Source: Clostridia bacterium (GTDB lineage: Bacteria > Bacillota > Clostridia > Oscillospirales > CAG-382). From it: a stretch of DNA of 5,928 bases. The notes below the pieces were generated by a model that had not been told where the DNA came from, ran no database searches, and worked only from the letters and a program-made list of their open reading frames with translations. The position numbers were made by a program, and so were the translations under genes. The DNA lies in the NCBI GenBank assembly GCA_017938055.1, contig JAGBCG010000152.1, positions 1-5,928 of the forward strand. Reading direction: 5' to 3'. Positions 1 through 5,880 of the stretch are shown one piece after another (the stretch's first letter is position 1; each line of letters starts with the position of its first letter).

Positions 1-266
1 CCTGAAATTGTTCTCATATATTTATCAGCTGTTTTGCCGCAGTCAGATAAATTTATGTATTGATTAAAACCCAACACAGGCGGGTCGATGTGGGCATCGA
101 CCCCTACGATTACGGTTAGAGGATTTAATTCCGAACGAACATCGTCGATAAGACTACCAAAGAGTTTCTTTCTATCTTTTGTACATAGTGTGACATAGTA
201 CAGGCTTTGCTGAGAATAGTCATAGCCGACAAGTCTGTTACGTTTTCTGCTCAAATGCTCTTTCAT
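1..266 (-). CDS. REP-associated tyrosine transposase (RAYT, Y1/IS200-like), N-terminal part, cut by window edge
   Basis: This is an open frame of 88 codons plus two bases, starting at the ATG at 266-264 and running off the left edge without a stop. The N-terminus has the usual RAYT layout: a basic start (MKEHLSRKRNRLVGYDYS), then the first beta strand with YYVTLCTKDRKKLFG at about residues 23-37, and LSDCGKTADKYMRTIS at about 73-88. In this family the HUH-type His pair and the catalytic Tyr lie further on, so they fall outside the window and activity cannot be judged. RAYTs are single-strand DNA nucleases related to the IS200/IS605 transposases and act on REP hairpins. The start is two bases after the hydratase stop. 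No Shine-Dalgarno site is visible, and the nearest in-frame stop upstream is the TAA at 278-276. Residues 54-63 (VGVDAHIDPP) are encoded by a REP-like hairpin. An inactive remnant cannot be excluded. Confidence 0.8.
   Translation of the reverse strand, partial: MKEHLSRKRNRLVGYDYSQQSLYYVTLCTKDRKKLFGSLIDDVRSELNPLTVIVGVDAHIDPPVLGFNQYINLSDCGKTADKYMRTIS
82..103. repeat. REP-like perfect inverted repeat inside the RAYT reading frame
   Basis: GGGTCGATG (82-90) and CATCGACCC (95-103) form a perfect 9-bp stem with a 4-base loop. On the minus strand it is flanked by GTAGG before and GCC after. As I remember them, many intergenic REP-like hairpins of Clostridia have this form: GTAGGGG, a variable stem, then a CCCGCC end. 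Here it is read in frame as part of the transposase (about residues 54-63). No T-run follows on either strand, so it is not an intrinsic terminator. That it is a REP element is inference; the symmetry itself is seen directly. Confidence 0.7.
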
Positions 267-268
267 TG

Positions 269-2509
269 CTAAGCGTTATGTCGAGCATAATAATTCATAA
301 GACAACCGTCCATGATTATTTCCTTTTCTTCGGGAGTAAGACCCTTGACATAAAGGGTGATGTCACATGTACTACCGTCTTTTCTTATTACCTTTGCGGC
401 AAATTCTTCCTTGCCTGTAGCAATATGCTCCTTGACGTCAGGAACGAATACGAAATCGCCTTCGTTGTATTCAAATTTTTCGTTTTCGTCTATTGTAAAG
501 GGAAGAATTCCCCAGTTGATGCAGTTGCTTCTGTAACGCTTTGTAGCAAACTCATAGCAGATATTTGCAAATCCGCCAAGCACCTTCTGACAGGACGCAG
601 CTTGCTCACGTGCTGAGCCGTCTCCGGGCTTGTTTGCAAATACGCATGAGCCAAACTGAGTGTTTTTGGAAAGGATATCAGCATTTCCAACCTTAGAAAG
701 AGCAAACTTTATTTTGTCGCTGACATTTCCATCACGTCTTGCTCGCTCGTCTTTGTCGCATGCCTTGCTTCTTTCAACGTATTCGGGAACACGGCGGGAC
801 AGAGCAAACTCTGAAAGTCTTAAAGGATTGCTTCTGTAAGAAGAAGTTTCACCTGAGGGAATAAGCTCGTCGGTTGTTGTTACGGGGTCACGTATAACCG
901 CACAAAGCTCAACAAGAAGGTTGTCTGAAAGCTCGTACATCTTTGGCCAGTCTGTGATGTTTGGACCGAGAATTAATTCTTCATTGGGATTTGCCTTGCC
1001 GTAGCCGTAGTAAAGCCTGTTTTCATAAACTGTCTTGTCAAAGTGATATTCGTATGGAGTGTAGTCGTAGTCAATGTCGGTTGCCGCAGTGATTACACCG
1101 CCGCAAGCCGCTGTTGCCGCAATGCTTCTTGAGTCCATAAGAGCAACACCTGCAATCTGACCCTCGCCTGGCTTTGAACCTTCACGGTTTGGGAAGTTTC
1201 TTGTGGTGTGACGAAGTGAAAGCCCGTTGTGACCGGGCACATCTCCTGCACCAAAGCATGGACCGCAGAAGGAAGGCTTAATAACTGCACCAGCACGTAA
1301 GAGCTTTTCTGTGACACCAATTTTGGTAAGCTCAATGCTTGTAGGTACACTTGTGGGATAAACGGATAATGAGAAGTGGCCGTTGCCTGTGCTTTTTTCG
1401 TCAAGTATAGCTGCCGCTTCTACAATGTTGTCAAAGATACCGCCTGCACAGCCAGCGATAACACCCTGGTCTGCATAAACCTTGCCGTCACGTACCTTAG
1501 AAACAAGGTCGTATTTTGCACCCTTGAACTTTTCAGCTGCTTCTTTTTCAACCTTTGCGAGAATTTCTGCGGCATTTTCGTTGAATTCATGAATGGTGTA
1601 TGCGTTGGAGGGATGGAAAGGAAGGGCAATCATTGATTCCTGCTTTGAAAGGTCAATTTCAATCATGCTGTCGTAGTAGGCAACATCTGCAGGCTTCAAT
1701 TCCTTATAACATTCAGGACGAAGATGAGTTTCGTAGAATTTCTTTGTTACCTCGTCAGTTTCCCAGATAGAAGAAAGACAGGTGGTTTCAGTTGTCATAA
1801 CGTCAATGCCGTTTCTAAAGTCAATCGGTAACTCCTTTACACCCGGACCTACAAACTCAAGCACCTTGTTCTTTACAAATCCGTCGGCAAAAGTTGCCTT
1901 TACAAGACTTAACGCAACGTCGTGAGGACCAATGCCACGTCTTGGTTTTCCTGTGAGATAAACAAGAACAACCTCGGGACGCTTTACATCATATGTGTTT
2001 TTGAGAAGCTGCTTTACAAGCTCCGGACCTCCCTCGCCAACGCCCATAGTGCCGAGTGCACCATAACGGGTGTGACTGTCCGAGCCTAAAATCATGCCGC
2101 CGCACTTTGCAAGCTCTTCTCTTGCATAAGAGTGGATAACACTTTGATTTGCAGGAACATAGATTCCACCGTATTTTTTAGCAGCGGACAAACCGAAAAT
2201 GTGGTCGTCCTCGTTTATTGTACCTCCAACGGCACAAAGGCTGTTGTGGCAGTTTGTCATGGCGTAGGGAATGGGGAATTCCCGAAGTCCGCTTGCACGT
2301 GCTGTCTGAATAATTCCTACATATGTAATATCGTGGGAAACGAGTGCGTCAAATTTGATGTGAAGCACACTGTCGTCTTCCTTTTGATTGTGGTTGTTCA
2401 GAATTTGATAAGCAATGGTGCCCTGACGTGCTGTTTCTTTTGAAACGTCATATGTTTCACAGGGCTTTCCATTAACAAGAAATATGCCTTCTTTACGCAG
2501 TTTTATCAT
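269..2509 (-). CDS. Aconitase-superfamily hydratase, YbhJ-like (4Fe-4S), substrate unknown
   Basis: A 746-residue cytoplasmic enzyme with the full aconitase fold, close in length to E. coli YbhJ and longer than the roughly 640-residue clostridial aconitases. Probable cluster ligands are C354 (in IAGCAGG) and C415/C418 (FCGPC). By-eye alignment to mitochondrial aconitase (numbers in brackets) gives D144/H146 in GSDSHT (165/167), E241 (262), R437 and R442 in RNFPNR (447/452), and S632/R634 in GDGSAREQAA of the C-terminal swivel domain (642/644). The Asp-His pair (100/101) appears as C87-H88 within TNCHNSLC, so the Asp is not kept. Aconitases dehydrate and rehydrate hydroxy-tricarboxylates; the true substrate of this subfamily is not known to me, so citrate should not be assumed. 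The ATG at 2509 has a GGAGG site 7 bases upstream and a perfect promoter. No terminator separates the gene from the RAYT that follows. Confidence 0.93.
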   Translation of the reverse strand: MIKLRKEGIFLVNGKPCETYDVSKETARQGTIAYQILNNHNQKEDDSVLHIKFDALVSHDITYVGIIQTARASGLREFPIPYAMTNCHNSLCAVGGTINEDDHIFGLSAAKKYGGIYVPANQSVIHSYAREELAKCGGMILGSDSHTRYGALGTMGVGEGGPELVKQLLKNTYDVKRPEVVLVYLTGKPRRGIGPHDVALSLVKATFADGFVKNKVLEFVGPGVKELPIDFRNGIDVMTTETTCLSSIWETDEVTKKFYETHLRPECYKELKPADVAYYDSMIEIDLSKQESMIALPFHPSNAYTIHEFNENAAEILAKVEKEAAEKFKGAKYDLVSKVRDGKVYADQGVIAGCAGGIFDNIVEAAAILDEKSTGNGHFSLSVYPTSVPTSIELTKIGVTEKLLRAGAVIKPSFCGPCFGAGDVPGHNGLSLRHTTRNFPNREGSKPGEGQIAGVALMDSRSIAATAACGGVITAATDIDYDYTPYEYHFDKTVYENRLYYGYGKANPNEELILGPNITDWPKMYELSDNLLVELCAVIRDPVTTTDELIPSGETSSYRSNPLRLSEFALSRRVPEYVERSKACDKDERARRDGNVSDKIKFALSKVGNADILSKNTQFGSCVFANKPGDGSAREQAASCQKVLGGFANICYEFATKRYRSNCINWGILPFTIDENEKFEYNEGDFVFVPDVKEHIATGKEEFAAKVIRKDGSTCDITLYVKGLTPEEKEIIMDGCLMNYYARHNA

Positions 2510-2516
2510 AAGTTTG

Positions 2517-2521
2517 CCTCC
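2517..2521 (-). promoter_or_regulatory. Ribosome binding site of the hydratase
   Basis: GGAGG lies 7 bases before the ATG at 2509-2507 and fixes this start codon. Confidence 0.85.
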
Positions 2522-2538
2522 AACGAAAAATATAATTT

Positions 2539-2567
2539 ATTATACTAAATTATTTGCTTTGTGTCAA
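2539..2567 (-). promoter_or_regulatory. Sigma-A promoter of the hydratase, perfect consensus
   Basis: On the minus strand TTGACA (2567-2562) and TATAAT (2544-2539) are separated by exactly 17 bases, matching the consensus at all 12 positions. Transcription should begin near 2532, leaving a leader of about 22 bases. That is too short for a riboswitch and leaves little room for attenuation. No operator is evident, so expression is expected to be strong unless a repressor overlaps the promoter. Confidence 0.9.
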
Positions 2568-2629
2568 TAGTAATACAGTTCATTTTCTGTAAATTTAAAG
2601 AAAGAATGTGCGTTAAATTGCGTCTTTGT

Positions 2630-2663
2630 GCAAAATAAAATGCACCTGTAAAATACAGGTGCA
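2630..2663 (-). terminator. Intrinsic terminator of the amino acid ABC operon
   Basis: TGCACCTGTA (2641-2650) and TACAGGTGCA (2654-2663) form a perfect 10-bp stem around AAA. On the minus strand the stem is followed by TTTTATTTTG. It starts 15 bases past the ATPase stop codon and ends transcription before the hydratase promoter. The plus-strand side (ATAAAG) has no proper T-run, so it works mainly in the minus direction. Confidence 0.88.
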
Positions 2664-2678
2664 ATAAAGTGGGATTTA

Positions 2679-3458
2679 TTAAACAATATTTTCAAAGGAC
2701 TTTTCAAAGAAAGCCTTTGTTTTTTCGCTTTTTGGATGTTCAAAGACTTGCTCGGGAGTTCCCATTTCTTCAATAATACCGTCAGCCATGAAGATGATTT
2801 TGTCTGAAACATTTTTTGCAAAGCCCATTTCATGTGTGACAATAATCATGGTAGTACCAACATCTTTGAGCTCTTTTATAACTTTGAGTACTTCTCCTGT
2901 AAGCTCAGGGTCAAGAGCACTTGTAGGCTCGTCAAAGCAAAGAATGTCGGGTGACAGCGCAAGTGCTCTTGCAATTGCCACACGCTGCTGTTGACCGCCC
3001 GAAAGCTCGCAGGGATATGAAGATGCTTTCTCAAGAAGTCCGACTCTGTCAAGCAGCTTCTTTGCCTGCGCCTCAATCTGAGCCTTTGAGAGACCGTCAT
3101 TGCCTTTTTTTGCTTCGAGCAATTCCTTTGCCAAAGTGATGTTTTTCAATACTGTATATTGGGGGAACAGATTGAAGGACTGAAAAACAAGTCCGAAGTG
3201 AAGACGCTTTTCGCGTATTTCTTTGTCAGACTGCTTTTTGCATACATTGGAATCAAAAAGTAGTTTTCCGTCCACAGTAATCTGACCTGCTTCTGCTGTT
3301 TCAATAAAATTAAGACAGCGCAGAAGGGTGGTTTTTCCGCTTCCCGATGAACCGATTATTGATAGTACTTCACCTTTTTTTAATGAAAAACTGATTCCTT
3401 TTAATACTTCGTTTTTTCCGAAGCATTTGCATAAATTTTTTACCTCTAATATCGGCAT
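2679..3458 (-). CDS. Polar amino acid ABC transporter, ATP-binding protein (GlnQ/HisP family)
   Basis: The 259-residue cytoplasmic ATPase subunit, which as a dimer drives import through the permease encoded just upstream. Every ABC motif is present: Walker A GSSGSGKT (36-43), Q-loop Gln93 in VFQSFNLFP, signature LSGGQ (152-156) leading into QQRVAIARAL, Walker B ILCFDE (172-177) with catalytic E177, D-loop SALD (180-183) and the H-loop His209 in VTHEMGFA. VFQSFNLFP, the THEMGFA stretch and the C-terminal GTPEQVFEHPKSEKTKAF are typical of the polar amino acid uptake (PAAT) family. Length is normal. The start is fixed by AGGAG at 3470-3466, which overlaps the permease stop codon; the gap is 11 bases. 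It is the last gene of the operon. The substrate cannot be read from this subunit. Confidence 0.95.
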   Translation of the reverse strand: MPILEVKNLCKCFGKNEVLKGISFSLKKGEVLSIIGSSGSGKTTLLRCLNFIETAEAGQITVDGKLLFDSNVCKKQSDKEIREKRLHFGLVFQSFNLFPQYTVLKNITLAKELLEAKKGNDGLSKAQIEAQAKKLLDRVGLLEKASSYPCELSGGQQQRVAIARALALSPDILCFDEPTSALDPELTGEVLKVIKELKDVGTTMIIVTHEMGFAKNVSDKIIFMADGIIEEMGTPEQVFEHPKSEKTKAFFEKSFENIV

Positions 3459-3469
3459 AACTTCTCTCC

Positions 3470-4114
3470 TTAAACCTTATAGTAAGACAGCTTTTTTTCA
3501 AAATAGCCGAAAATAAGAGTCAGAATACCTACAAATGCAAGATAGAAAACAGCCGTATAGAATAAAGGCCACATCAGACCATATCCGGCATAATTCTGTG
3601 CCGCCTGAATAACTTCAACGATAAGTATTACTCTTGCAAGAGCTGTATCCTTAACGAGCGTGATAACTTCGTTTGACATAGGAGCAAGGATTCTTTTAAC
3701 AACTTGCATGAGTATAACCTTAAAGAAAATTTCGGTTTTGGTCATGCCAAGAACTTGACCGGCTTCATATTGTCCCTTTGCAATGCTTTCGATGCCGCCA
3801 CGGTAAATTTCTGAAAAATAGCAAGCATAGTTGATAACAAATGCCGCTATTACTGATGAAAAACGCGAAAGAATAGGGTGACCGAGCAAAAACCCGGGAA
3901 CATAAAAGAATATGATAACCTGAAGCATAAGAGGAACACCGCGTATTATCCATACGAAGGTTTTTACCAAATATGCCAAGGGCTTGAACTTTGACATTGA
4001 ACCGAAAGCTATCACCAAACCTAAAGGAAGCGCTAACAAAAGTGTTAGCGCAAATATCAGGCAGGTGTATTTAAGTCCGCCAATCAGACTTAATGTTACT
4101 TCCCAAAATCCCAT
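3470..4114 (-). CDS. Polar amino acid ABC transporter, permease protein (HisM/GlnP family)
   Basis: A 214-residue integral membrane protein, a normal length for the family. Hydrophobic segments lie at about 14-38, 48-72, 85-100, 150-172 and 182-204, consistent with the five-helix BPD_transp_1 fold. The cytoplasmic EAA coupling loop, which docks on the ATPase, is clear at 102-124 (EIYRGGIESIAKGQYEAGQ, then VLGM). The RGVPLMLQ stretch near 58-65 is also typical of amino acid permeases. Only one permease gene is present, so the channel is expected to be a homodimer. AAGGAA at 4126-4121 precedes the ATG by 6 bases, and the gap from the binding-protein stop is 20 bases. Confidence 0.94.
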   Translation of the reverse strand: MGFWEVTLSLIGGLKYTCLIFALTLLLALPLGLVIAFGSMSKFKPLAYLVKTFVWIIRGVPLMLQVIIFFYVPGFLLGHPILSRFSSVIAAFVINYACYFSEIYRGGIESIAKGQYEAGQVLGMTKTEIFFKVILMQVVKRILAPMSNEVITLVKDTALARVILIVEVIQAAQNYAGYGLMWPLFYTAVFYLAFVGILTLIFGYFEKKLSYYKV

Positions 4115-4134
4115 TATTAGTTCCTTAAATTAAA

Positions 4135-4953
4135 TTATTCGATGGTTTCGGAAACCTTAAGTACATTTTCAAAACCGTACTTTGTAGCGATTTCCATGAG
4201 CTTACCGTTAGCTTCAAGTTCCTTGATTGCACCATTTACTTTTTCAGTAAGTTCGCTGCCCTTCTTGAAGCCTACAGCGTAGATTTCAGAATCAAGCTCG
4301 ATTGCCTCAACGATTGCAAGGTCAGAATAGTCACCTGTACCGCAAAGATTCTGAGCAAGAGTGATATCAACTACGATAAAGTCAACAGCACCGGATTTAA
4401 CTTCTGTGAAAGCATTAATCTGAGCAGGAGTTGTGAAGATGTTTTCCTTATCGGTTACGGACTCCGCATAGGAAGCACCGGCACTGCCGCCTTCAACACA
4501 TGCCTTCTTGCCGTTAAGATCGGCTTCGGATAAATAATTATTAACGTTTTCAGCTTTTACAACAACACACTGCTGGTTGAGCATGTAGCCGTAGGAAAAG
4601 TCAACGAGTTCTGAACGTGCCACACCGTCATCGGAAGAGTTTGCTGTAAAACCATTCCATACACAGTCAATCGCACCGGAGTTGAGTTCGTTGTACTTCT
4701 GACCCCAATCAATTACCTGGAATTCAACATCCATTCCAAGAATCTTGCCGACTTCCATTGCAAATTCTGATTCAAAACCAATCCAATTGCCGTTTTCATC
4801 CTGTTCGTTAAGACCGGGAATGATTGTTACACCGCAAACAAGCTTTTCAGCCTTTGCATCGGTGTTTGTGTCGTCTGCTTCGTTTGCTGTACCGCAAGCT
4901 ACGAGAGCTGCGCACATAAGTGCTGCTAAAATGATTGCTAGAAATTTCTTCAT
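4135..4953 (-). CDS. Polar amino acid ABC transporter, substrate-binding lipoprotein (SBP_bac_3 family)
   Basis: A 272-residue protein and the first gene of the operon. Residues 1-20 form a lipoprotein signal peptide (MKK, hydrophobic core, lipobox LVAC) with C20 as the lipid-anchored Cys. An acidic, Asn/Thr-rich linker (about 21-35) tethers the domain to the outer face of the membrane. The mature part is a type II two-lobe binding fold: GFESEFAMEVGKILG (59-73), the ligand-loop region NGFTANSSDDGVARSELVDFS (100-120, shown here only as a position guide) with R113 as the likely carboxylate-binding Arg, and VDFIVVD (190-196) with D196 as the likely amino-group ligand. The stretch before R113 seems a few residues longer than in HisJ. 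Five Cys besides C20 suit an anaerobe. The start has AAAGGAG 8 bases upstream. Substrate is probably a polar amino acid; which one is not determinable. Confidence 0.94.
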   Translation of the reverse strand: MKKFLAIILAALMCAALVACGTANEADDTNTDAKAEKLVCGVTIIPGLNEQDENGNWIGFESEFAMEVGKILGMDVEFQVIDWGQKYNELNSGAIDCVWNGFTANSSDDGVARSELVDFSYGYMLNQQCVVVKAENVNNYLSEADLNGKKACVEGGSAGASYAESVTDKENIFTTPAQINAFTEVKSGAVDFIVVDITLAQNLCGTGDYSDLAIVEAIELDSEIYAVGFKKGSELTEKVNGAIKELEANGKLMEIATKYGFENVLKVSETIE

Positions 4954-5005
4954 GGTGATTTCTCCTTTGAAACGTTTTAATGATTTACTTTGCTAAAGTG
5001 ATGAC

Positions 5006-5034
5006 ATTATATCATGGAAAAGCGGTTTTGTCAA
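5006..5034 (-). promoter_or_regulatory. Sigma-A promoter of the amino acid ABC operon
   Basis: On the minus strand TTGACA (5034-5029), a 17-base spacer and TATAAT (5011-5006) match consensus fully, with a TGA extended -10 added. Transcription should start near 4999, giving a leader of about 46 bases. That is too short for a T-box or riboswitch. An 8-bp palindrome AAACGTTT (4970-4977) lies in this leader, but I have no basis to call it an operator. Confidence 0.9.
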
Positions 5035-5037
5035 TAG

Positions 5038-5073
5038 AAAAAATAAAAAAGACTTGCTGATTTTGCAAGTCTT
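5038..5073 (-). terminator. Intrinsic terminator of the small membrane protein gene
   Basis: AAGACTTGC (5049-5057) and GCAAGTCTT (5065-5073) form a 9-bp stem with a 7-base loop. On the minus strand it is followed by a T-rich run at 5048-5038 (TTTTATTTTTT after the stem). It begins 46 bases after the stop codon of the gene at 5120-5374. The T-run ends only three bases before the -35 box of the ABC operon. Confidence 0.9.
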
Positions 5074-5119
5074 AGATGCAGGGATGAAAAATAATGTCAG
5101 AACTATATATATGTAAGAA

Positions 5120-5374
5120 TTATGCGTTGAACTCAAGAAACATACCTGAAAGAACATTAAACACAATTAAAAAAACAATGGTAAGAAAAATTCCGACACC
5201 TGAGAGAATTATACCTGCTTTAGAAACACTTGGGAAGGAGAATTTTTTGCGACTGAAAATGCCTGTTGCGATGCCTACTATACTAAAAAGCACGGTGATG
5301 TACCAGGTGTTCCATAGACAAATAAGCGAAGAAATTACGGAAAGTGTACCCAATATTAAAGAAAGAAACGGCAT
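5120..5374 (-). CDS. Small hypothetical membrane protein, three predicted helices (DUF4190-like pattern)
   Basis: An 84-residue very hydrophobic protein that I cannot name. Predicted helices are at about 2-20, 24-41 and 53-78. The basic SRKK (41-44) between helices 2 and 3 suggests a cytoplasmic loop, so the N-terminus would be inside and the C-terminus outside. The pattern of Leu/Ile-rich helices with small residues (SLILGTLSVIS, SIVGIATGIF, AGIILSGVGIF) resembles the short Firmicutes DUF4190-type membrane proteins, but this is pattern likeness only. The frame is open four codons further, to a TTG at 5386. I chose the ATG at 5374 because GGAGG sits 5 bases before it and overlaps the codons of the longer form. 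It is a single-gene unit with its own promoter and terminator, lying between the rRNA promoters (divergent) and the amino acid importer. Confidence 0.85.
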   Translation of the reverse strand: MPFLSLILGTLSVISSLICLWNTWYITVLFSIVGIATGIFSRKKFSFPSVSKAGIILSGVGIFLTIVFLIVFNVLSGMFLEFNA

Positions 5375-5379
5375 AATGA

Positions 5380-5384
5380 CCTCC
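5380..5384 (-). promoter_or_regulatory. Ribosome binding site that decides the start of the small membrane protein
   Basis: GGAGG followed by TCATT and then ATG (5374-5372). An upstream in-frame TTG at 5386-5384 overlaps this site and is therefore unlikely to be the true start. Confidence 0.85.
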
Positions 5385-5417
5385 AAAAAGTTAATAGAAT
5401 GAATGCCTTACGTGTAT

Positions 5418-5446
5418 ATTATATAAGTAAAGAATAAAAAAGTCAA
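5418..5446 (-). promoter_or_regulatory. Sigma-A promoter of the small membrane protein gene
   Basis: On the minus strand TTGACT (5446-5441), a 17-base spacer and TATAAT (5423-5418) give 11 of 12 consensus matches. The predicted start near 5411 leaves a leader of about 37 bases before the ATG. Confidence 0.85.
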
Positions 5447-5585
5447 GATAAAGATGAAGAATTAACTCGTAATTAAATCATAGACGCATATGTAAGTCAT
5501 GAATAAAAATAACCTAATTTTAACTCAAATAAGGTGAATTTGACTGTTTAAAATGACAAAAAATGATAAAATGTATAAAAATCTC
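5447..5585. other. AT-rich divergent intergenic stretch with no gene seen
   Basis: It separates the minus-strand promoter at 5418-5446 from the plus-strand rRNA promoters. I find no reading frame with a ribosome binding site, no strong hairpin and no tRNA fold. The last 40 bases or so hold A-rich tracts just upstream of the first rRNA promoter and could act as an UP element. A TTGACT at 5540-5545 is 21 bases from the nearest TAAAAT, too far for a normal promoter. Confidence 0.6.
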
Positions 5586-5614
5586 TTGACAAATGGATTT
5601 GTAAGTGATAAAAT
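5586..5614 (+). promoter_or_regulatory. rRNA operon promoter P1
   Basis: TTGACA (5586-5591), a 17-base spacer and TAAAAT (5609-5614) preceded by TGA (extended -10). A-rich DNA lies directly upstream. Start is predicted near 5621, at the foot of the hairpin at 5619-5642. Confidence 0.82.
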
Positions 5615-5618
5615 AAAC

Positions 5619-5642
5619 GCACCCTCTCAAAAAAAGAGGGGC
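5619..5642. other. Hairpin just after P1
   Basis: CCCTCT (5622-5627) pairs with AGAGGG (5635-5640) around a 7-base A-rich loop; an outer GC/GC pair with one bulged A extends it. No T-run follows on the plus strand, so it is not a plus-strand terminator. It would lie at the 5' end of the P1 transcript or overlap its start site. Role unknown. Confidence 0.6.
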
Positions 5643-5707
5643 AAAATATCACAGCGAACGTTTGAAAAATAGTGCTTTAAAATAATTTGAAAAAATGAAA
5701 AAAAGCC

Positions 5708-5736
5708 TTGACAAACCAAAACCGATATGATATACT
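5708..5736 (+). promoter_or_regulatory. rRNA operon promoter P2
   Basis: TTGACA (5708-5713), 17 bases, TATACT (5731-5736) with an extended TGA. An A-rich tract at about 5686-5705 could be an UP element. With a 6-base discriminator the first base is the G at 5743 of GCTGTC, which would fit GTP-sensing rRNA promoters of Firmicutes; the start base is inference. Confidence 0.85.
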
Positions 5737-5814
5737 AACGAAGCTGTCGAGAGGCGGCGTAGATATTGCAGAAGAGAGGTCAAATATTTTTTTGAAAAAA
5801 ATGAGAAAAAGTAC

Positions 5815-5843
5815 TTGACAAAGGAAAAAAGCTGTGATATAAT
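5815..5843 (+). promoter_or_regulatory. rRNA operon promoter P3
   Basis: TTGACA (5815-5820), 17 bases, TATAAT (5838-5843) with an extended TGA; a full consensus match and the strongest of the three. An A/T-rich tract at about 5785-5811 precedes it. The predicted first base is the G at 5850, in the same GCTGTC context as P2. Confidence 0.88.
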
Positions 5844-5851
5844 AGCAAAGC

Positions 5852-5880
5852 TGTCCGCAAGAAGCGGGTAGCGAACGGAC
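5852..5880 (+). other. Leader hairpin(s) after P3
   Basis: Two overlapping foldings are possible. TGTCCGC (5852-5858) pairs with GCGGGTA (5864-5870) around AAGAA, with two G-U pairs. Alternatively GTCCG (5853-5857) pairs with CGGAC (5876-5880). They cannot form together. Either would sit at the very 5' end of the P3 transcript. Confidence 0.55.

Larger units (their letters stand above)
5686..5855 (+). repeat. Two diverged tandem copies of an A-tract/promoter/GCTGTC module
   Basis: Copy one (5686-5748) and copy two (5791-5855) share the same order: TTTGAAAAAA, ATGA, an A-run, CTTGACA, a 17-base spacer, TGA plus a TATA box, a 6-base discriminator, then GCTGTC. They are 63 and 65 bases long and their -35 boxes are 107 bases apart. 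The alignment is by eye. It suggests that P2 and P3 arose by duplication. Confidence 0.7.

Noticed and set aside
1093..1636. Open frames on both strands inside the hydratase region, and similar frames inside the ABC genes
   Set aside because: They lack ribosome sites and family features and overlap clearly conserved genes.
2274..2283. GGGAATTCCC palindrome
   Set aside because: It lies inside well-conserved hydratase coding sequence (around REFPIP) and is explained by codons.
4970..4977. AAACGTTT palindrome in the ABC operon leader, as a possible CcpA cre or other operator
   Set aside because: It misses the cre consensus at about three positions, and an 8-bp AT-rich palindrome is common by chance.
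4954..5005. T-box or riboswitch controlling the amino acid importer
   Set aside because: The leader is only about 46 bases, with no terminator hairpin and no T-box sequence.
5384..5386. TTG start giving an 88-residue small membrane protein
   Set aside because: It overlaps the GGAGG ribosome site that serves the ATG at 5374.
5501..5540. Short plus-strand ATG frame of 12 codons in the divergent spacer
   Set aside because: It has no ribosome binding site or recognisable peptide.
5540..5572. A fourth upstream rRNA promoter (TTGACT ... TAAAAT)
   Set aside because: The spacer is 21 bases, and no other -10 gives an acceptable distance.
5619..5642. Hairpin after P1 as an intrinsic terminator
   Set aside because: No T-run follows on the plus strand, and on the minus strand there is no gene upstream for it to end.
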